From NCBI RefSeq assembly GCF_050947875.1, contig NC_134570.1:100792122-100856121 (forward strand): a stretch of DNA of 64,000 bases, written 5' to 3'. The number at the start of each line of letters is the position of its first letter. Position 1 is the stretch's first letter. Position numbers and translations under genes: made by a program. Source of the DNA: Dermacentor variabilis (lineage: Eukaryota > Arthropoda > Arachnida > Ixodida > Ixodidae). Of the stretch, positions 30,561 through 43,640 are shown piece after piece. Below the pieces are notes generated by a model that saw only the letters and a program-made list of their open reading frames with translations, was not told the DNA's origin and did not search any database.

Positions 30561-33500
30561 CCCGACGGCGTGCTTTCCCAAGAATCAAATTAATAAAACG
30601 CTATACCTGCTGAACTAAACTTTCCTATACAACAGGTAAGAGAAAAATCCATGTGATCGCAGGAAATATTGTAGCATAAGTGGAGGAAATGTTAACCATC
30701 GCCTCCAGTAAGAAAGCGTATGCAGGAACTTTCTACAAAAAGACGCCTACAATGTAGAGTTAAATGCCACCATGATTTCTTTGAGCCCTTAAGTCACCTC
30801 CTAAGCACATTTTGATTGAGGGGAAGAAGAAAAGGTTATCCTCCGCACAAGCGGCTGTTTCCTGGTGCCAAAAGCGCCTACTGTTGGTGCAATTGTTCCT
30901 AATTCTATATGCGTAGTAACAGAGCCATAACGTAATAATTAAGACTAAGGATCAATCTGCGGTTTTCTAAAATTACATGTACAAAATTTCTCTTTTTTCT
31001 TTGCGCTGGAATGCGGACTCTAAGAATTATTTCAGCACCAACTACCAAAGCTTCGCATCATCAAATTGCGCGGAAGTATCTACCTTCGCGTCTCGTGCAT
31101 AAGCGCTGTTTCGGTGTGGTGACGTCACAGAGTCGTTGATTTTTCGGATGTAACTTCTGTTTCAGGCAAAACGAGCCCCACAATTTTACGTGCAGCTACC
31201 TTAGAAATGCTTGTGGAGGGGTTGGGACTAGTAGTTGAAATTAGAAAATTAGTGAAGCTGTTTCTCTATATTGTATTTGAAATTTTAATAATTTACTGAA
31301 GAGAGAGCAACAGTGCATAGGAAGACTTCAAGGTTACCCAGAGGTTTGTCTCGTTGGCCACTCCGATCAGAACTAAATGAGAAAAGCGATAGATTGAAAA
31401 AAAAAGAGAGAATATCCTAGATAAAGTAAACTGCGTTCACAATCGAACTGGTAACAACGGTAGTAGAAATAGTTCTGAAGTCTAGTATGTAGCACCGTAG
31501 ACATCGGTAACTGAAGCAACGATGATGTAGCCTTGCCCGCGGAGTTACTCTAATGATTGCCTTCAGAGCTGCTGTGTCAACACGTTCCGCAAAGAGACCG
31601 AGAATATAGAAAACGGAATAGCTTTTGGGAAGACTCCCAGACGTTTCCTAGGCGTTTGTCACCTGGGACTCATAAAGTGTATTTACCGCGTAATTCTGGG
31701 GTTCAGTAGGCATCGTCCTATGTGCGCCTCCAGCGCACGCGTTCAAAAGTTATGTCTTAGCCTTCTTACTTCTCCAAATGATGTTACTGCAAGATGGTCA
31801 TTTTTATTTGTTGTATAGAACAATCAAAACACATAACAAAGTCTAACCTTATTATAGAGAATTTCGGCTCTTCTTACATGATCGATCGTTTGTTCAATAA
31901 ATTACTGGCGACGGGCGGCGAACGATCTTAACGAACCGTTCCGTTTCACGAGCATCCTGTTCAGCTTGGAATTTGTTTTACAGCTGAGTATAGCGTAATA
32001 TAATCAGCGTGCGCACCGATTGTGTGAGTCCATAACAAGTAACGATGATTCTGCTGCGTTGAGGCACTACACTAAGCACAGAAAACTACCGCGCAGGAGA
32101 CGACGAGGAATTGCAGGTACTTGTAAAATACGTTTACAACGATCGAACTTTTGGTATCACGTTTCCAATACCTGCGAAACGTTTCCTCTGCATTCTTTGC
32201 GTTACTCGCGCTGAATATTATCATAAACATACTAAATCACATGCTAGAGGCCACGTAAATTGCTTCTTAGTTTTCTCGTGCTCCTCAAAATATTCGAAAA
32301 TTCATTTATGACGTGTTCTTTTTGAATTCACGGGCGAATCGCGAGACCTATCAATGGCCCTTTCCTTAAAGATATAGCGTATTTCTTTTGGCAACGAATT
32401 ACTGCCACTCCACCAATAATCCTGATCATATATAAACATGATTCCGTGCATTAGATTCTGCTGTATGCCAAAAATGTCGAAGCAGTAAAGTTTAATTATG
32501 AGCTCTCCGCATTCAACCGGGCTGCTCAAAATAAGGCGTTATGGTGCCGTTAGCAGGCACTTTTGTTCTTTGTCAGTCAATCTCCTTTTCTCTTTCTGTA
32601 TAGCAGGACGCTGTGACGTTATACCATCTTTACCACGCTCTAAATTTGGGACATGCGCCGTCATTCGGATCACCGAGTGGTCAAAAACATGCTAGATTTA
32701 TTCTCCTTCGCTTTCACCACAATTCTTCAGAGGCAGCAATATATTCCTAGTGACACTGCGAAGCTTTTTCACTTTCTCACAGCGTAGGAGTTACTGTGCT
32801 GGACGTTCGTTGGTCAGCATAGCAACAGAGTGCATGGGTTATAATAATCTGAAGCTTTTTTCTCTCTAGGCAAGATCAATTTAGAATGGGCACTTTCTGA
32901 TCAATTCGTCATGGGACTGCACTGTATGCTGGTCGTGGCACAGTATAGAGGCAAATGTGTTTGCATGTAGATACAATATCTTCTGTATTGTGCTGACGTT
33001 TCTGCGAGCAAGGTAATAACAAGAGTGGCGTAAAAAATTAGAATTTATATCTGGCTTTATGTATGAAACGTGAATAGCTGATGAATGAAATGACAGCCAG
33101 AATTAGATCTTTATTATTCATATTGCATGGTTTTTCTTGGGGCGTCCCGCCACATATTTGCAAGCGCTATACTTCTCTGCATTGATTTAAATGTTTGCTG
33201 CTTTTGCAGCAAGCAGACAATAAAATACGGATGTTCACATCTGATAACAATGCAGGTAACTTCTGTTTCAGCATGCTTAGTGCAGCCTTTCTTACCCCCG
33301 CAGCGGTTTCTCCATTCGACCTCTTACTTTTCTGAAGGCCTACGTTTGCATATGTAGGTAGCCGAAAACATGCAGAGTTATGCCAGACAGCAAACTGTGA
33401 TGATGTAACTGACCCATTGCAAGAAGTCCTCATCCGCGGGAAATTTCCTACTCTGAAGTTATGCCGAAGAGCGCAGAGCTCACCGAGACGGGAAAGGCGT

Positions 33501-33860
33501 AATCGCTCGCTTTCATGCTCGCCCTTAAGAAAAACCTGAATTCCCTCGCCAGTAGCCTGCACTATATGTACTTTCTGGCTTGGTAACACGAACGAGAACG
33601 GTCTTCGACGATTTGGTGCCGTTGTCACCAGCGTTGCGCCCTGCCGCTGCTGGCCATACATACTCCCAAGTACACCCAGGGGCTCGAATACACGTGTATA
33701 TCGGCGCGTTTCGTGGCACTGTGCGCTTTTCCTTTCCTGTTTTTCCTTCTTCTCTTCCTCTTTTCGCCACCTTTCAGCAGGGCTGCCTTCTTTTGCCGCA
33801 TATTATGCTAGTTGCAAGCCACGTCAAAGAGGCGCTGGGCGACGGCGTGAGTTGATCGGT
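30561..33860. other. Long intergenic stretch, no gene recognised
   Basis: A weak continuation of the LINE linker may run to about 30700. Beyond that I recognise nothing. A 164-codon minus-strand frame at 33167-33661 has no domain, no signal peptide and no splice context, so I do not call it a gene. Confidence 0.5.
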
Positions 33861-33870
33861 TGCATAAGGC

Positions 33871-33878
33871 TATAAAAG
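33871..33878 (+). promoter_or_regulatory. Candidate TATA box
   Basis: TATAAAAG in a GC-richer context, with a polyadenylation-like AATAAA at 34137-34142 about 265 bases downstream. This resembles a short transcription unit such as an LTR, but no LTR ends or neighbouring pol were found. Confidence 0.3.
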
Positions 33879-33879
33879 G

Positions 33880-35940
33880 CAGCTTCTCTGTAAGCACGGG
33901 ACGGGCTAACGAGCGGCTGTCGGCTTTGTGTATTGGCCATTACCGGCGACGTCCTTTCATGTGGCTTGTAGCAAACCGCATGTGTGACATTTTGCCTGCT
34001 TTGTTGTCAGCGTTCCACTTCCATCCCATATTGGGGGCGAGGACTTACGGAGTCGCCATCTGTCGGAAGCGCCTCCCTTGCGTAGTATGAGGGACAACGC
34101 GGTGCCCTCCTCGTATAGGTTTGGCTTACGGCGCCCAATAAAAACACCACGCGGCAGCCCCCCTGGAGATTTCCGTAAGAACTCCCCAAACAAGGGAAGT
34201 TCTTATTGTGAAAATAATAATCTTGGGCAAGCTGAAAGCACGAAATCGTTTACAGACGCTATCGCGTTACTGAATATGTACAGTGAGCGCCACTGTACGC
34301 GGTCGCCACAAGGATTCTCCCGAACCGGCTTCAGGCGTGAGAGGTAGGAAAACGCTGAAAGCTAACTATGTGAAATATGTTCTTATAGTGGGCTATCTGT
34401 ATAACCGAATGGAGCACAACAGAATGAAGCCTTACTGCAGCGATCGCAGCGCTTTGCAGCGACCGACTGCGCGTCTGCATCCATGTCCGCGCACAATGTT
34501 TTGCTTTTGCTGCGAGCGCGTTTTCAAACCATGTTTTAGGCCGCATAATATGAGTATTTGACAGTACACAAGCAACCTTGGTTGCGTGGACGCTATCAGA
34601 GCATTGCAAAATAATTTCGTGCCGTTGTGACGATTCAATCTCTTTCTTTTCCTTTTCTTCCAAATTCTTATGTTTAAATATCATTGTTTCTCATGTGGCG
34701 CCACACTGTATGTTTATCGATCTTCTCAGCGTGCGATTGCCCGCTGCTTCTTTTTCGTAATCCAGTAAATTAATTCATAACACAAACATGACCATGTGCC
34801 ATGCCTTTAATGTGCTTCTTACCGCTCCCTTTCCATTCCAGTGAACTTGCCAGTGTGTAGCAGCAACAAGTTCATAGACCAAATAAAGCTTCATGATGCT
34901 AGCCGGGCAGCGGGCGTGGGCGAGCGTCTCAGATGGCGTTTTCTGCTACTCACCGAACATCGCAGTTCCTACGCCGTATCAGAAATCTATCTCGCGTCTG
35001 TGCTTGCTGCATACCCAAGTTGTAGCCGATGGTTGTTTACCGGTTCTAAGTTTCGTGAGCCAAGCTTCAAGCAGCTTCTTGTCCTGCGGCTACGTGTGAA
35101 TAAGGCTGATACCAGGCTCCGTTGCTGGCACTGCGGCACCGAGCAGTAGTCTGCTATGGTGCACACCTCCAAAAACAGCCGCTACCTATTATAGTACTTG
35201 CAAATGCTGTCAAGCAGATACCCAAGGCGGGAACACCTCGCCACTTAATCAGGACTGCAGCGCAGGTGGGACTTTAAACTTTCGTTTTCAGTTCGTTTCG
35301 GCGCTTTCGAAGCAGCCGACGCGGCCGCTGTGTCCACGTGATCCCTCATGCCAAGTCACGCCTACGGTGGCGCCAGCTTTTCCAGTGGTGGAGCTCGCCC
35401 CCCAATAGTAGAGATACCAAGCAGAAATCGGCATCCATTTATTCCAGCCAGCAACTCTGATGCTCGTGCTAATAACGAAGTGACAAGCCACATTCCCGTA
35501 GACTACTTCCTGAAAGGTACTTAGTGCATTTTGTGACTGGAGCCTGCCTTTATAGGAATTGTTTACGGTGTGCGAAAAAGAAAGGAGCATACAAGCGGTC
35601 ATTATTTTAGTGGCTAAGTACCTTTCTCTTTACAGCTTTACCTTTTCTATTTATTGGAATTCGCAATAAATTAGGAGATAAATGTGATTTCATAAACGCT
35701 AAAAATGTGTTTTTTTCAATGAGCTGCTCAAGCCTGACGACTATCATGAAAAGCTCATGCTGTGATAGAATTTTGTTGCAAGAAGCCATTCAATCATAAA
35801 AAAATCTCAAATATAGAACGATGACACACTTATCGAAGAAAAGGAATAACAGGAGGAGGCTCTGACAACTGGCTACACGGGCAAAAATGCGACGCACTGC
35901 GTTTCCTCTTCGTCGGGTGTTGGTTTCGACAGAGCGCTGC
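33880..35940. other. No gene recognised
   Basis: The stretch contains GC-rich patches (33900-34150 and 35290-35400) that look repetitive in style, and open frames without motifs (for example 34841-35149). None has a recognisable domain or matched copy inside the window. Confidence 0.45.
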
Positions 35941-36619
35941 ACAAATGAATATTTGCATCAGTAGAGGGCAAGAAGCATGGCCCAAATATGTGGTTCGTTT
36001 TGACGGGCCACTAACGGCGTCGAACGTGCAAGATATATGACCACATGCGCTGAATTAAGGCAAAGCGAATGAGGAACTCTTCGGTGCCGACAATTACCGA
36101 GCTGAACTCCGGACCCTTGTGCTCACTTCCTGGTCGGGCGTGCGGTAATTGCCTGTGATTAGCAGTCTCTTTGGAGAGGCCGGCTTAGTTAGGCTTAGAC
36201 AGCGACTTTAGTCCTCCCGTAAACCTTTTCAGGAGTGGCGAGGTGTAATGATGAAACCCAGTGCTAACCGGCTGACGTATATAACATGCCGAGTACGTTT
36301 GCGACAGTTATTACATCGCGTAGATTTAAGTTTTAACTCGTAAGCATTGTTAGGCAACTCACCCAAGAAAACTGTCCGATGGTCTGTCTCTGTGTGTACA
36401 TAACGCATAACGCGATGCGCTACACACTAAAAACAAAGAAAGAACAGAATAAATTCGAAAGGACACACGTTGGCGGCGGTGAGTTTCGCGAACATGCTTT
36501 GATAATAGGCTCTTTGAACACCAAATACACACCGAACATTGCAAGGGAACTTGGGAGTGAAATTCCGGGATTGTGGGTGTCTGCCGGTATTTGAAGATTG
36601 CTCTGTAGTTGCTAAATAC

Positions 36620-37241
36620 CATAGAGTTTCTCACTATAATACCTAGAGGGAAATCTGGCGCCACCGTCTATGGGAGTTTCTTAAGGGGGCACCGTGCCGT
36701 CATGGGAATGACGGTATATGTGTCTGCGAGGCTCGTGTTGGCTGGTGTTGTAAGAGGCTTCGTCTAAAACGTGGATATGGCTACATAAATAACGCGATCT
36801 CAAAGTAAAATCCTAATGAAATGTTTCCATTCACGCATATTACATCTTTACTCACCCACAATGCATGATCAAGCGAAGAAAAGCAAGAACAGACGACCAA
36901 CTATTTCAGAGCGAGCGCGAACCTTGTCGTCTGTCCTCCAACTTTAGCGGCCCGCTGATATTTTTTACGTAACATATAGTCGTACACGCAATAGCAAGTT
37001 TTCATAGTTAAACAAAACATGTTTTCGCGTAATAATAAAGCTAAAATAGCTTTTTACGCGCTGTTTTAGTAGAAAATGAATCACTGTGACAGACGGAACG
37101 GTACTTGCCAGGCGCGTCTTCAAGGTGTCCTGTCTCTCCGAGAACGATGTCAATCCGAAGTCACAATATACCGGCATTCCCATGCATACCACAGCGCAGC
37201 AGCGCCAGATTTCCCTCTAGGTAATAGTGAGAAACTCTATG
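36620..37241. mobile_element. hAT-like MITE with TIRs and 8-base TSD
   Basis: The ends are inverted copies: CATAGAGTTTCTCACTAT then CCTAGAGGGAAATCTGGCGC, 40 bases identical except for a two-base gap (36620-36661 and 37202-37241). CTAAATAC flanks both sides (36612-36619 and 37242-37249). Eight-base duplications and CA-starting ends are typical of hAT elements. A further inner inverted match (36701-36719 with 37166-37184, one mismatch) extends the arms. No transposase frame lies inside, so it is non-autonomous. It sits in block A with no counterpart seen in block B. Confidence 0.88.
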
Positions 37242-38639
37242 CTAAATACTGCAATCAGACAACAGGAGAGATCACAGAGGCGGGCAAGATAAGCCACCTA
37301 TGGGTCAACTGTGGTGGCACGGTATAGCGCCGATGGTGTCAGAAAAAGAACTTGATTATCAATGGCGACAGTCGCAAAGGAATCAGTTGATCTTTCGTGG
37401 TCTGAGATTGCGTCGTGCTTAGACAGACCTGCCGGAGCGTGCCGCACGTGTTACAGTGTGTTTCCGCCTGTCTTTTCTTTTTCGTTCTCTTTTTGACTTT
37501 TTATCACGCCTGTATAAAGATCCTGTTGACATCTCATTTTTGCTGTTCATTCTTCTTTAAACACGTGATACATCGCCCATGTACATAATAAACCCCCTTT
37601 TGCAAATAAAGTTCGGCTGAAAGTCTGCCCTCTTGTTCGTAAAATCTCTATCATTCTTCTTTCAGTTTGAGTGCAATAACTATTTATTATGGATGGCTAC
37701 CGACTCCCCTGGACCCGTGCCCGTCTCAGCTAAAACGCAGTGATAAATCTACTTTCCGCGATACCTCCCTTTCTGAAAGGACCGCTGTCCCTACCGTAGC
37801 TATTCCCAGATATCTTTATCTCGGAGAGCACCAGGACAGAACTAAATCTACGAGAAAAATACAAGGTAACTGCTTTAAGTGACGTCGTGACGTTAAGATG
37901 CGTGAATGGTCAGGTAAGTTCGTGCAGGTTTTAGAGCGCGGCATTTTCATCTAATTTTCCTCATCGACTTTTTAATGGCAATCCCACTGCATCATCTCCA
38001 TTGCCTATTGCCCGAAGTAGCAACCACACTCTGCTTGATCGCACGCTTAGTGCCTGTGTTACCTTCACTGTTCTACATCTGACTCCATATCTTCTGTTTC
38101 TACTTTAGTTTGCCCCCCAACACTCCTGTCTTTTTTCTTTTTCATGCTACACCTCCTTTCTTTTTCCGCAGCTTCCCCGAGTAGTCCTCTAGAGAAATAA
38201 GAAAGGAACAAACCTTTCTTGTCAGTCCTTTAAACCATTCCTTTTTTTTTCATTATATCTCTCAGTGTTGACGAGCTTGTCTGTACATGTGTGTGTGCGC
38301 GCATATACGTGTGCTTGTGACTGTGCGTGCGTGAGTGCTAGTGTTGAGCGAAAGCGACAGAAATGATCATAACTGCAACTTCGAATGGTGGCCAGCATGA
38401 GTGTAATTGTGTCTGCAACAGGGAGAGAAAGAACAGAAGTGTAGAAATGTAAGGAGATTAACCAGCGGTAGCGCTGGTATGCTACCCAGCACACTGGGGA
38501 GTGGGTGAGATCATAAGAAAACAAAGAGAGTTTAAGGGAAGAGAAATAGAAAGACGAGCACAACAAAAGGAAATCGCGTACTCTACACTCTAGTACTAAG
38601 TGTATGTAATCCCCTCAGGTACATAAGCCAATGAGCTGA

Positions 38640-39900
38640 GAAATTATTGATGTATTCTATATCTTCCTTTATTTGGGCCTTTTAATCAGTAAAGAAGCAC
38701 ATTTTAAAAACGTATTTTTGATAGCTTATGTAGTATTCTTTGGGGACCTATGTATCCCTATGTACCTCGATGGAGTGGTTCTCTTACGTGGACTTCTTAG
38801 CTCCTTTCAATGTGAAATTTCTTGAAACAATTTCTTTCGGTAGAGAAGCACAGGTGAACTTTGCACATGTTGCAGCAAGTAAATATGCGGTTTTCGTGCT
38901 TTGAGTTGGAACAATCTGTGCACCTCTTTCGGGCAGGAGCTCTTGAAATTTGCTATGGGAGAGCTTATTTTTTGCGCAACTTCATATGCATTTGCAAGTT
39001 TCATATCTGCGCAAGACTTGTGCTTGATAAAAACATGTGCGATAGCTTGGCAGAACTGCAACGTTGTCAGAGTGGACATAGTGGGCTTGTCAGCTTGCAG
39101 TTTGACGCACATTATGTAGGCGATGTTTCAAAGGTATTCAAAGAACACTAGAATGTAGTATTTTATTTTTGACTTCCAGCCGAATTTCGTAAGTTACTTT
39201 TGAGCTAACAAGACGTGATAGCCCATCAGAAGGTTGACTACAGCAAATACTTTAATAATTCTGCTGATATTATGAGGACTCCTGTTTCCCCAAGCATAAC
39301 AAATTCATTATCTTACAAGCACTTTTACGAAGCTCTCCATCTTCATAACAGAAAATATATTTAGTCTTATAAGATCCCCTTGTTCATTGCAACAGGGAAT
39401 ACACTTTATTTTCCTGTGTTGGCCTCGGTATTGATCTGTGATTCACTGTTTTTTTACGTCTTCTACCATTTGATGAACCTTTTATTGCACAAGTAGTTTT
39501 TTGAAGCAGTAATTGCGATATTTTAGGCCTAGACACAGCTTCGCTCCTTCAATTTTTCGATTGCTGTGAATATTCCGGTTCCTCCGAATGTTCTGCATCA
39601 AGTTCTGCACGCTCATTGTCAAAATCTTTTTTGTCATGCTCTAAAGCAGACTCGTTGTGCTTGTCATCAAACCAGAGCTTTGAAAAATAAAAAAAATGTT
39701 TCGTTTTCTGGCCATAATTTTGAAAAATAAAAGCTTTTTTCTAAAATAAACCAGGTCACGCGTAAAAGCACACACACACAAATTTATTCGTTCCAAGCAG
39801 CTATTAGAACATAACAGCGCCACCGCCAAGTGCAGGCTGTCAATTGGCATACAACATTCTGTCGCGGCACACTGGGACACATATGTCCCAATGCCCCTTT
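38640..39900. other. No gene recognised; possible decayed transposase
   Basis: A 101-codon minus-strand frame (38807-39112) and an acidic minus-strand stretch near 39600-39680 (DKHNESALEHDKKDF style) could come from a decayed DNA transposase such as piggyBac. I see no DDE motif or terminal repeats, so no family is assigned. Confidence 0.3.
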
Positions 39901-39904
39901 TATT

Positions 39905-40330
39905 GTGATATTAATGATATAGACACTTCAGGCGCATATCTGTTGTCGCCATCGCCGTCGCCGTGAGGTTCTGTATAAAGTCCAACGGCGACAAAGCCGT
40001 CGCCACCTGCCGTATGTTCGAGTGAAAGAGTGCGAGCGTGACCCGGCGAACGCGGTTCAATCTCGCGCGCGCGGCCAAGGAAAGCGGGCCGGAAGCGTGC
40101 CTTCTCCTGTCGCACGCGAGGCAGTGGGGTCAGGCGAAGGAGGAGGTGCGTTTTTCTCCGGCGGCTGCTAGGGTGGCTGGATGTGCTCCTCGCCTGCCAC
40201 TCCCTACAGCGTGGAGACAACCGGGGAGCCTACTACGGCGTTGGGCACGCGATTGGCGGACACCTTACGGACGCGTTTTGGCACTTCTGTGTCTCGAAAG
40301 TGATATTCGACGTGGCCAAAGTCCGTGCCC
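39905..40330 (+). repeat. GC-rich dispersed repeat, copy 2
   Basis: This copy has the same landmark order as copies at 2148 and 57760: GACACTTCAGGCGC, a TATAAAGTCCAA step, AGTGAAAGAGTGCGAGCGTG, GCGGTTCAATCTCGCGC and CTTCTCCTGTCGCACGCG. The 3' part is diverged or lost after about 40330. Confidence 0.72.
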
Positions 40331-41494
40331 GTGCTGACCTTATCTTCAATGCAACCTGCGATGTTTTCAGAGCTTGCGTAGTGCTGGTACCTTCGTATGC
40401 GTGGTGCTTTTATTTGGTAAAAAAAGTATATTCTATCACCTATATTAAATCACCTAAACTATCAACGCTGACTCAACTACAGACGCAACACTAATTGTTT
40501 CAATCTTCCTTATATTGCTTTATCGTGTTTGATACTCTGTACGTGCATTTTAATTTGTATGTGTTTCATATTTTGCAGTGTGTTTTGAAGCATGTTGCGC
40601 TCATGTTTTGTGCTGCACGTGATGTCTGGTGTCAAAGGCCTAGTCAGGTGGCTTTTAGTGCCGCCTTTTGCCTTGGCACCACGACAAACCGCTCTGGGGC
40701 GTTGTTTTGTGAATAAACAAATAAACAAATCAACAAACAGCAGCAGCGAGACTCCATAGCCGTATAGATTAGGGGAATACCCTCGGCTCCAGGCAACCAG
40801 CCTAATGCAGGAGCGCTAGACTGTCGTTCAAACAAAGGTGGCACTGTCCGTCTCTTTAAGGATCAGCGATTCACTACAAGCGCTTCTCTCCCTAAACGTT
40901 TAAACGCACGTCGCCTGGTTGCCAGCCTTGGAAAAACCAACTGACAGTCCGGTCAAACAAAGTCGACATATTTTAGACTCGATTGGACGGTGAAACCATG
41001 CGAGGACAGCGTCGGCATATAAAGGTGACAGCGTAAGCGATCGCAGCTTCTATATCACTTTCGCTCATTTTTATTTTATCGTAGCCTAGATAGCTCTTCC
41101 CGACTGCATTTATTCATGTTGCTTCATCGAGAGAAAAGACGAGCTTCTGGGCTGCCTATGTCCTAGATAGATTTCTTGGGCCCAGCCTGAAGCTACCACT
41201 CAACCGAAGGCCCCATATAAAAGTGACAAATAGTTCGGGAAGCCAGCGGTCTCATGGTACGTCCTTGGTTGCTAAGTTACGACTCTGTTTATTCTTGGTC
41301 TCTTCGGTTTCCCCGACAAAGTTTCAAGGTCTGTTGGAAGGAAGAGGGATTCACAAACATGAATACCGAAAGCAAAGAATGAAGTTACACAAATAATTGC
41401 TTTCACTGCTACTATATACAGCGATATTTTTGCCGAAGAAATAGATTGGTGCTAAGAAACATTTCTACGCTAGAAATGTTCTCTTTAAGTTCCT

Positions 41495-41720
41495 CAATTT
41501 ATGCACGCGTAAATCTGTAAGAAGGAAACTTCCGTTTAGAAAACGGCCGATTTTTTGAAGCGCCAGACATTGGGCCTAAGATGCTGGGTAACGCTAACCG
41601 AAGGTGGAAAACCATTTCCATTTGTCGCTCAAAAAATTGTCTGCTGCTGCGATACGCGGGGCATTCAAGTAGTACGTGCTCCACTGCATAAGTTGCCACA
41701 ATTAACACAGCAGTGATTAG
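41495..41720 (-). pseudogene. LINE C-terminal Cys/His tail
   Basis: The minus strand reads AVEHVLLECPAYRSSRQFFE and LALPSILGP, the end-domain signature of LINEs with RNase H or I-like tails (normally C-x2-C then H and C). The first Cys pair is out of frame or lost. Only about 70 residues are present. It lies in block A and is not seen in block B, so it arrived after the duplication or was lost from B. Confidence 0.6.
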
Positions 41721-43370
41721 TGGTATGCCCTATGCGGTGCAGTTAATTTTCTATCTCACTTCTTCCAATATAACGAAGAAAGGTGTCATGGTGAAGAGGC
41801 AGATTGCAGAGGCGGTAATTTTCTTGATAGGCATATTTTTAGCCATGTTCGAAGCGTCCGCTTTAGCTAAAAAGCTTCTGAAATTAAGGTATTGGAGTCA
41901 GTTTCGTGCGGCTTCATCGCTTATTCATTTCCCGAAATACCTGAATGACTAGGTATTCACTGGCACGTGATACCATGATTCATTTATTGTTCAAATACCT
42001 GTCAAAATTTGGTCTCTTCGGAAAGCTTTAAAGATTCATCATTCCATATAACAAGCCCAAGTTTACCCACCGTCTCAACTGTAAATATCAGTAGGAAGTT
42101 CGCTTGCGCATTTCATATTAATATTTTCTTTCTTTTTCACTCTACTATGAAATCTTTTCATCCGATTCCCTATCTCTAAACCGCATGTCAGCGGTTATAT
42201 ACGCGCCAGCAAAAGTCTCTACTTTTCAAATAAAGGGCCTTTTTCCCTATATCATTTTGAAGAAGAAAACTTCGCTTCGAAACACCTAATCGCTGACTGA
42301 GTTGGCCTGCATTTAGAATGGATAACTAAATGCATACCCTGCACTGTAGAAGAAAAAGAAAGAAATTATTTTGTCCATGTGGCAAGGCGTGGATGAAAGA
42401 AGACGCAGTAGCTTCTTTCACATGTTCTCCCATCATACATGTTGAGGCGAGGTAATATCTTAATATAGTAGCAATATCTTAATACCTACAGGCAGTTCTA
42501 ATACCTCTTTCGAGATTAGTGGTCGCGAAGGCTCTTCATTTCCTTTCTGAAACCGACATGAAAAGCTTTTGGAAGACCCTGGGTGCTCGAACCACGGTTG
42601 CCACAGACTTGACCGTCTGCTGTAGCTGCAATAACCGTCGTATCTTTCCCGCTATCGTGCAGTTTTACTGTTGCACCCCAGGATGCGCGTATTTTTGATG
42701 AAAGCCAACTTATTCCTTATGCGAATAGGAGGTCCACCCATAGATGCCTCCTGCTATTGTGAAAAAAATCGAACTCATACGTTACTTTTTTTCTCATTGT
42801 TATAAAATGTGAGCGCAACATTCTTTGTACTGCGCCTAACCGCCTAGATTGCAGACGGTATTCGGATACACGTATTCGCTGACCAGGGTACCACGCGTCT
42901 AACCGACGCAGCTTTTATTACAACTTTTAAAATCCATCAGCTTCGGTGAATGGTAGAACGTGTAATGATTAGCCCGACAACTACTGTTATTGCCTCTCTC
43001 TCCTTTATTTCTCTCTCTTCATCCTATACTTTCAATCACCACGCATATAGGGCAGCAAATCAGGCACGTGTCTAGTTTAATTTCGTACTTTTCCCTTGAG
43101 TCCTCCTCAATCATTTCATTTGCTAGTTCGCGCGGCACTTCAGCATCAATATTATCGGCACTAGGCAACTCTTTGAACGAAGGGAAATTGCACACCGCAA
43201 TGTACCGCGGTTTATAAGTGCACTATGTGCCAATGCAGTATCATGATGGATATTGCACAAGCAAGTGCCCACCTGCAGTACATATTTGCGATACGTAATG
43301 CGGTTGGCGTAAGAGACAGGTCGCTTACAATCTAGAAGAGCCATTACAAGAAGAGGGGCACGATTCTGCT

Positions 43371-43640
43371 GTGTCTTGTGTACTCCTTGTGAAGGTTCTC
43401 TCCCTTTACAGTACCTCGTTCCCGCACACAAAAGCCCGTTGTCGCCGTAATCTGGTTGATGGCCCGCTCCTCGCTGACAGTGTCGACGACGAAGCGTCGA
43501 TACACTTTGTCACGACTCGCATGAAGTACCCACTGCAAGTTTCTTCACTCCCACTCGATCACGTTGCCTGGGTTATTGCGAATAACGTTCACGTGCATCA
43601 TCTTTTGTCTCTGCCAAATAAAACGTGAATGCACAGACCA
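43371..43640. other. Conserved anchor between duplication blocks, open frames on both strands
   Basis: This region aligns with 62660-62982 well enough for codon-by-codon comparison. On the plus strand both read FPHT, RRNLV, DDE, HFV and YPL in the same order, with a six-base in-frame indel. On the minus strand both read WVLHAS-DKVYR-FVV and NQIT then CVRER, after a shared in-frame TGA. An AATAAA occurs at the same place in both. Either strand could be the remnant of a real exon, but no start, splice sites or known domain can be shown. Confidence 0.4.

Noticed and set aside
33167..33661. 164-codon minus-strand ORF
   Set aside because: No domain, signal peptide, codon pattern or second copy that I can recognise. 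The length is possible by chance in a GC-richer patch.
38807..39112. 101-codon minus-strand ORF, possible piggyBac remnant
   Set aside because: No DDD motif, Cys-rich end or TTAA-flanked termini could be shown, so it was left unassigned.
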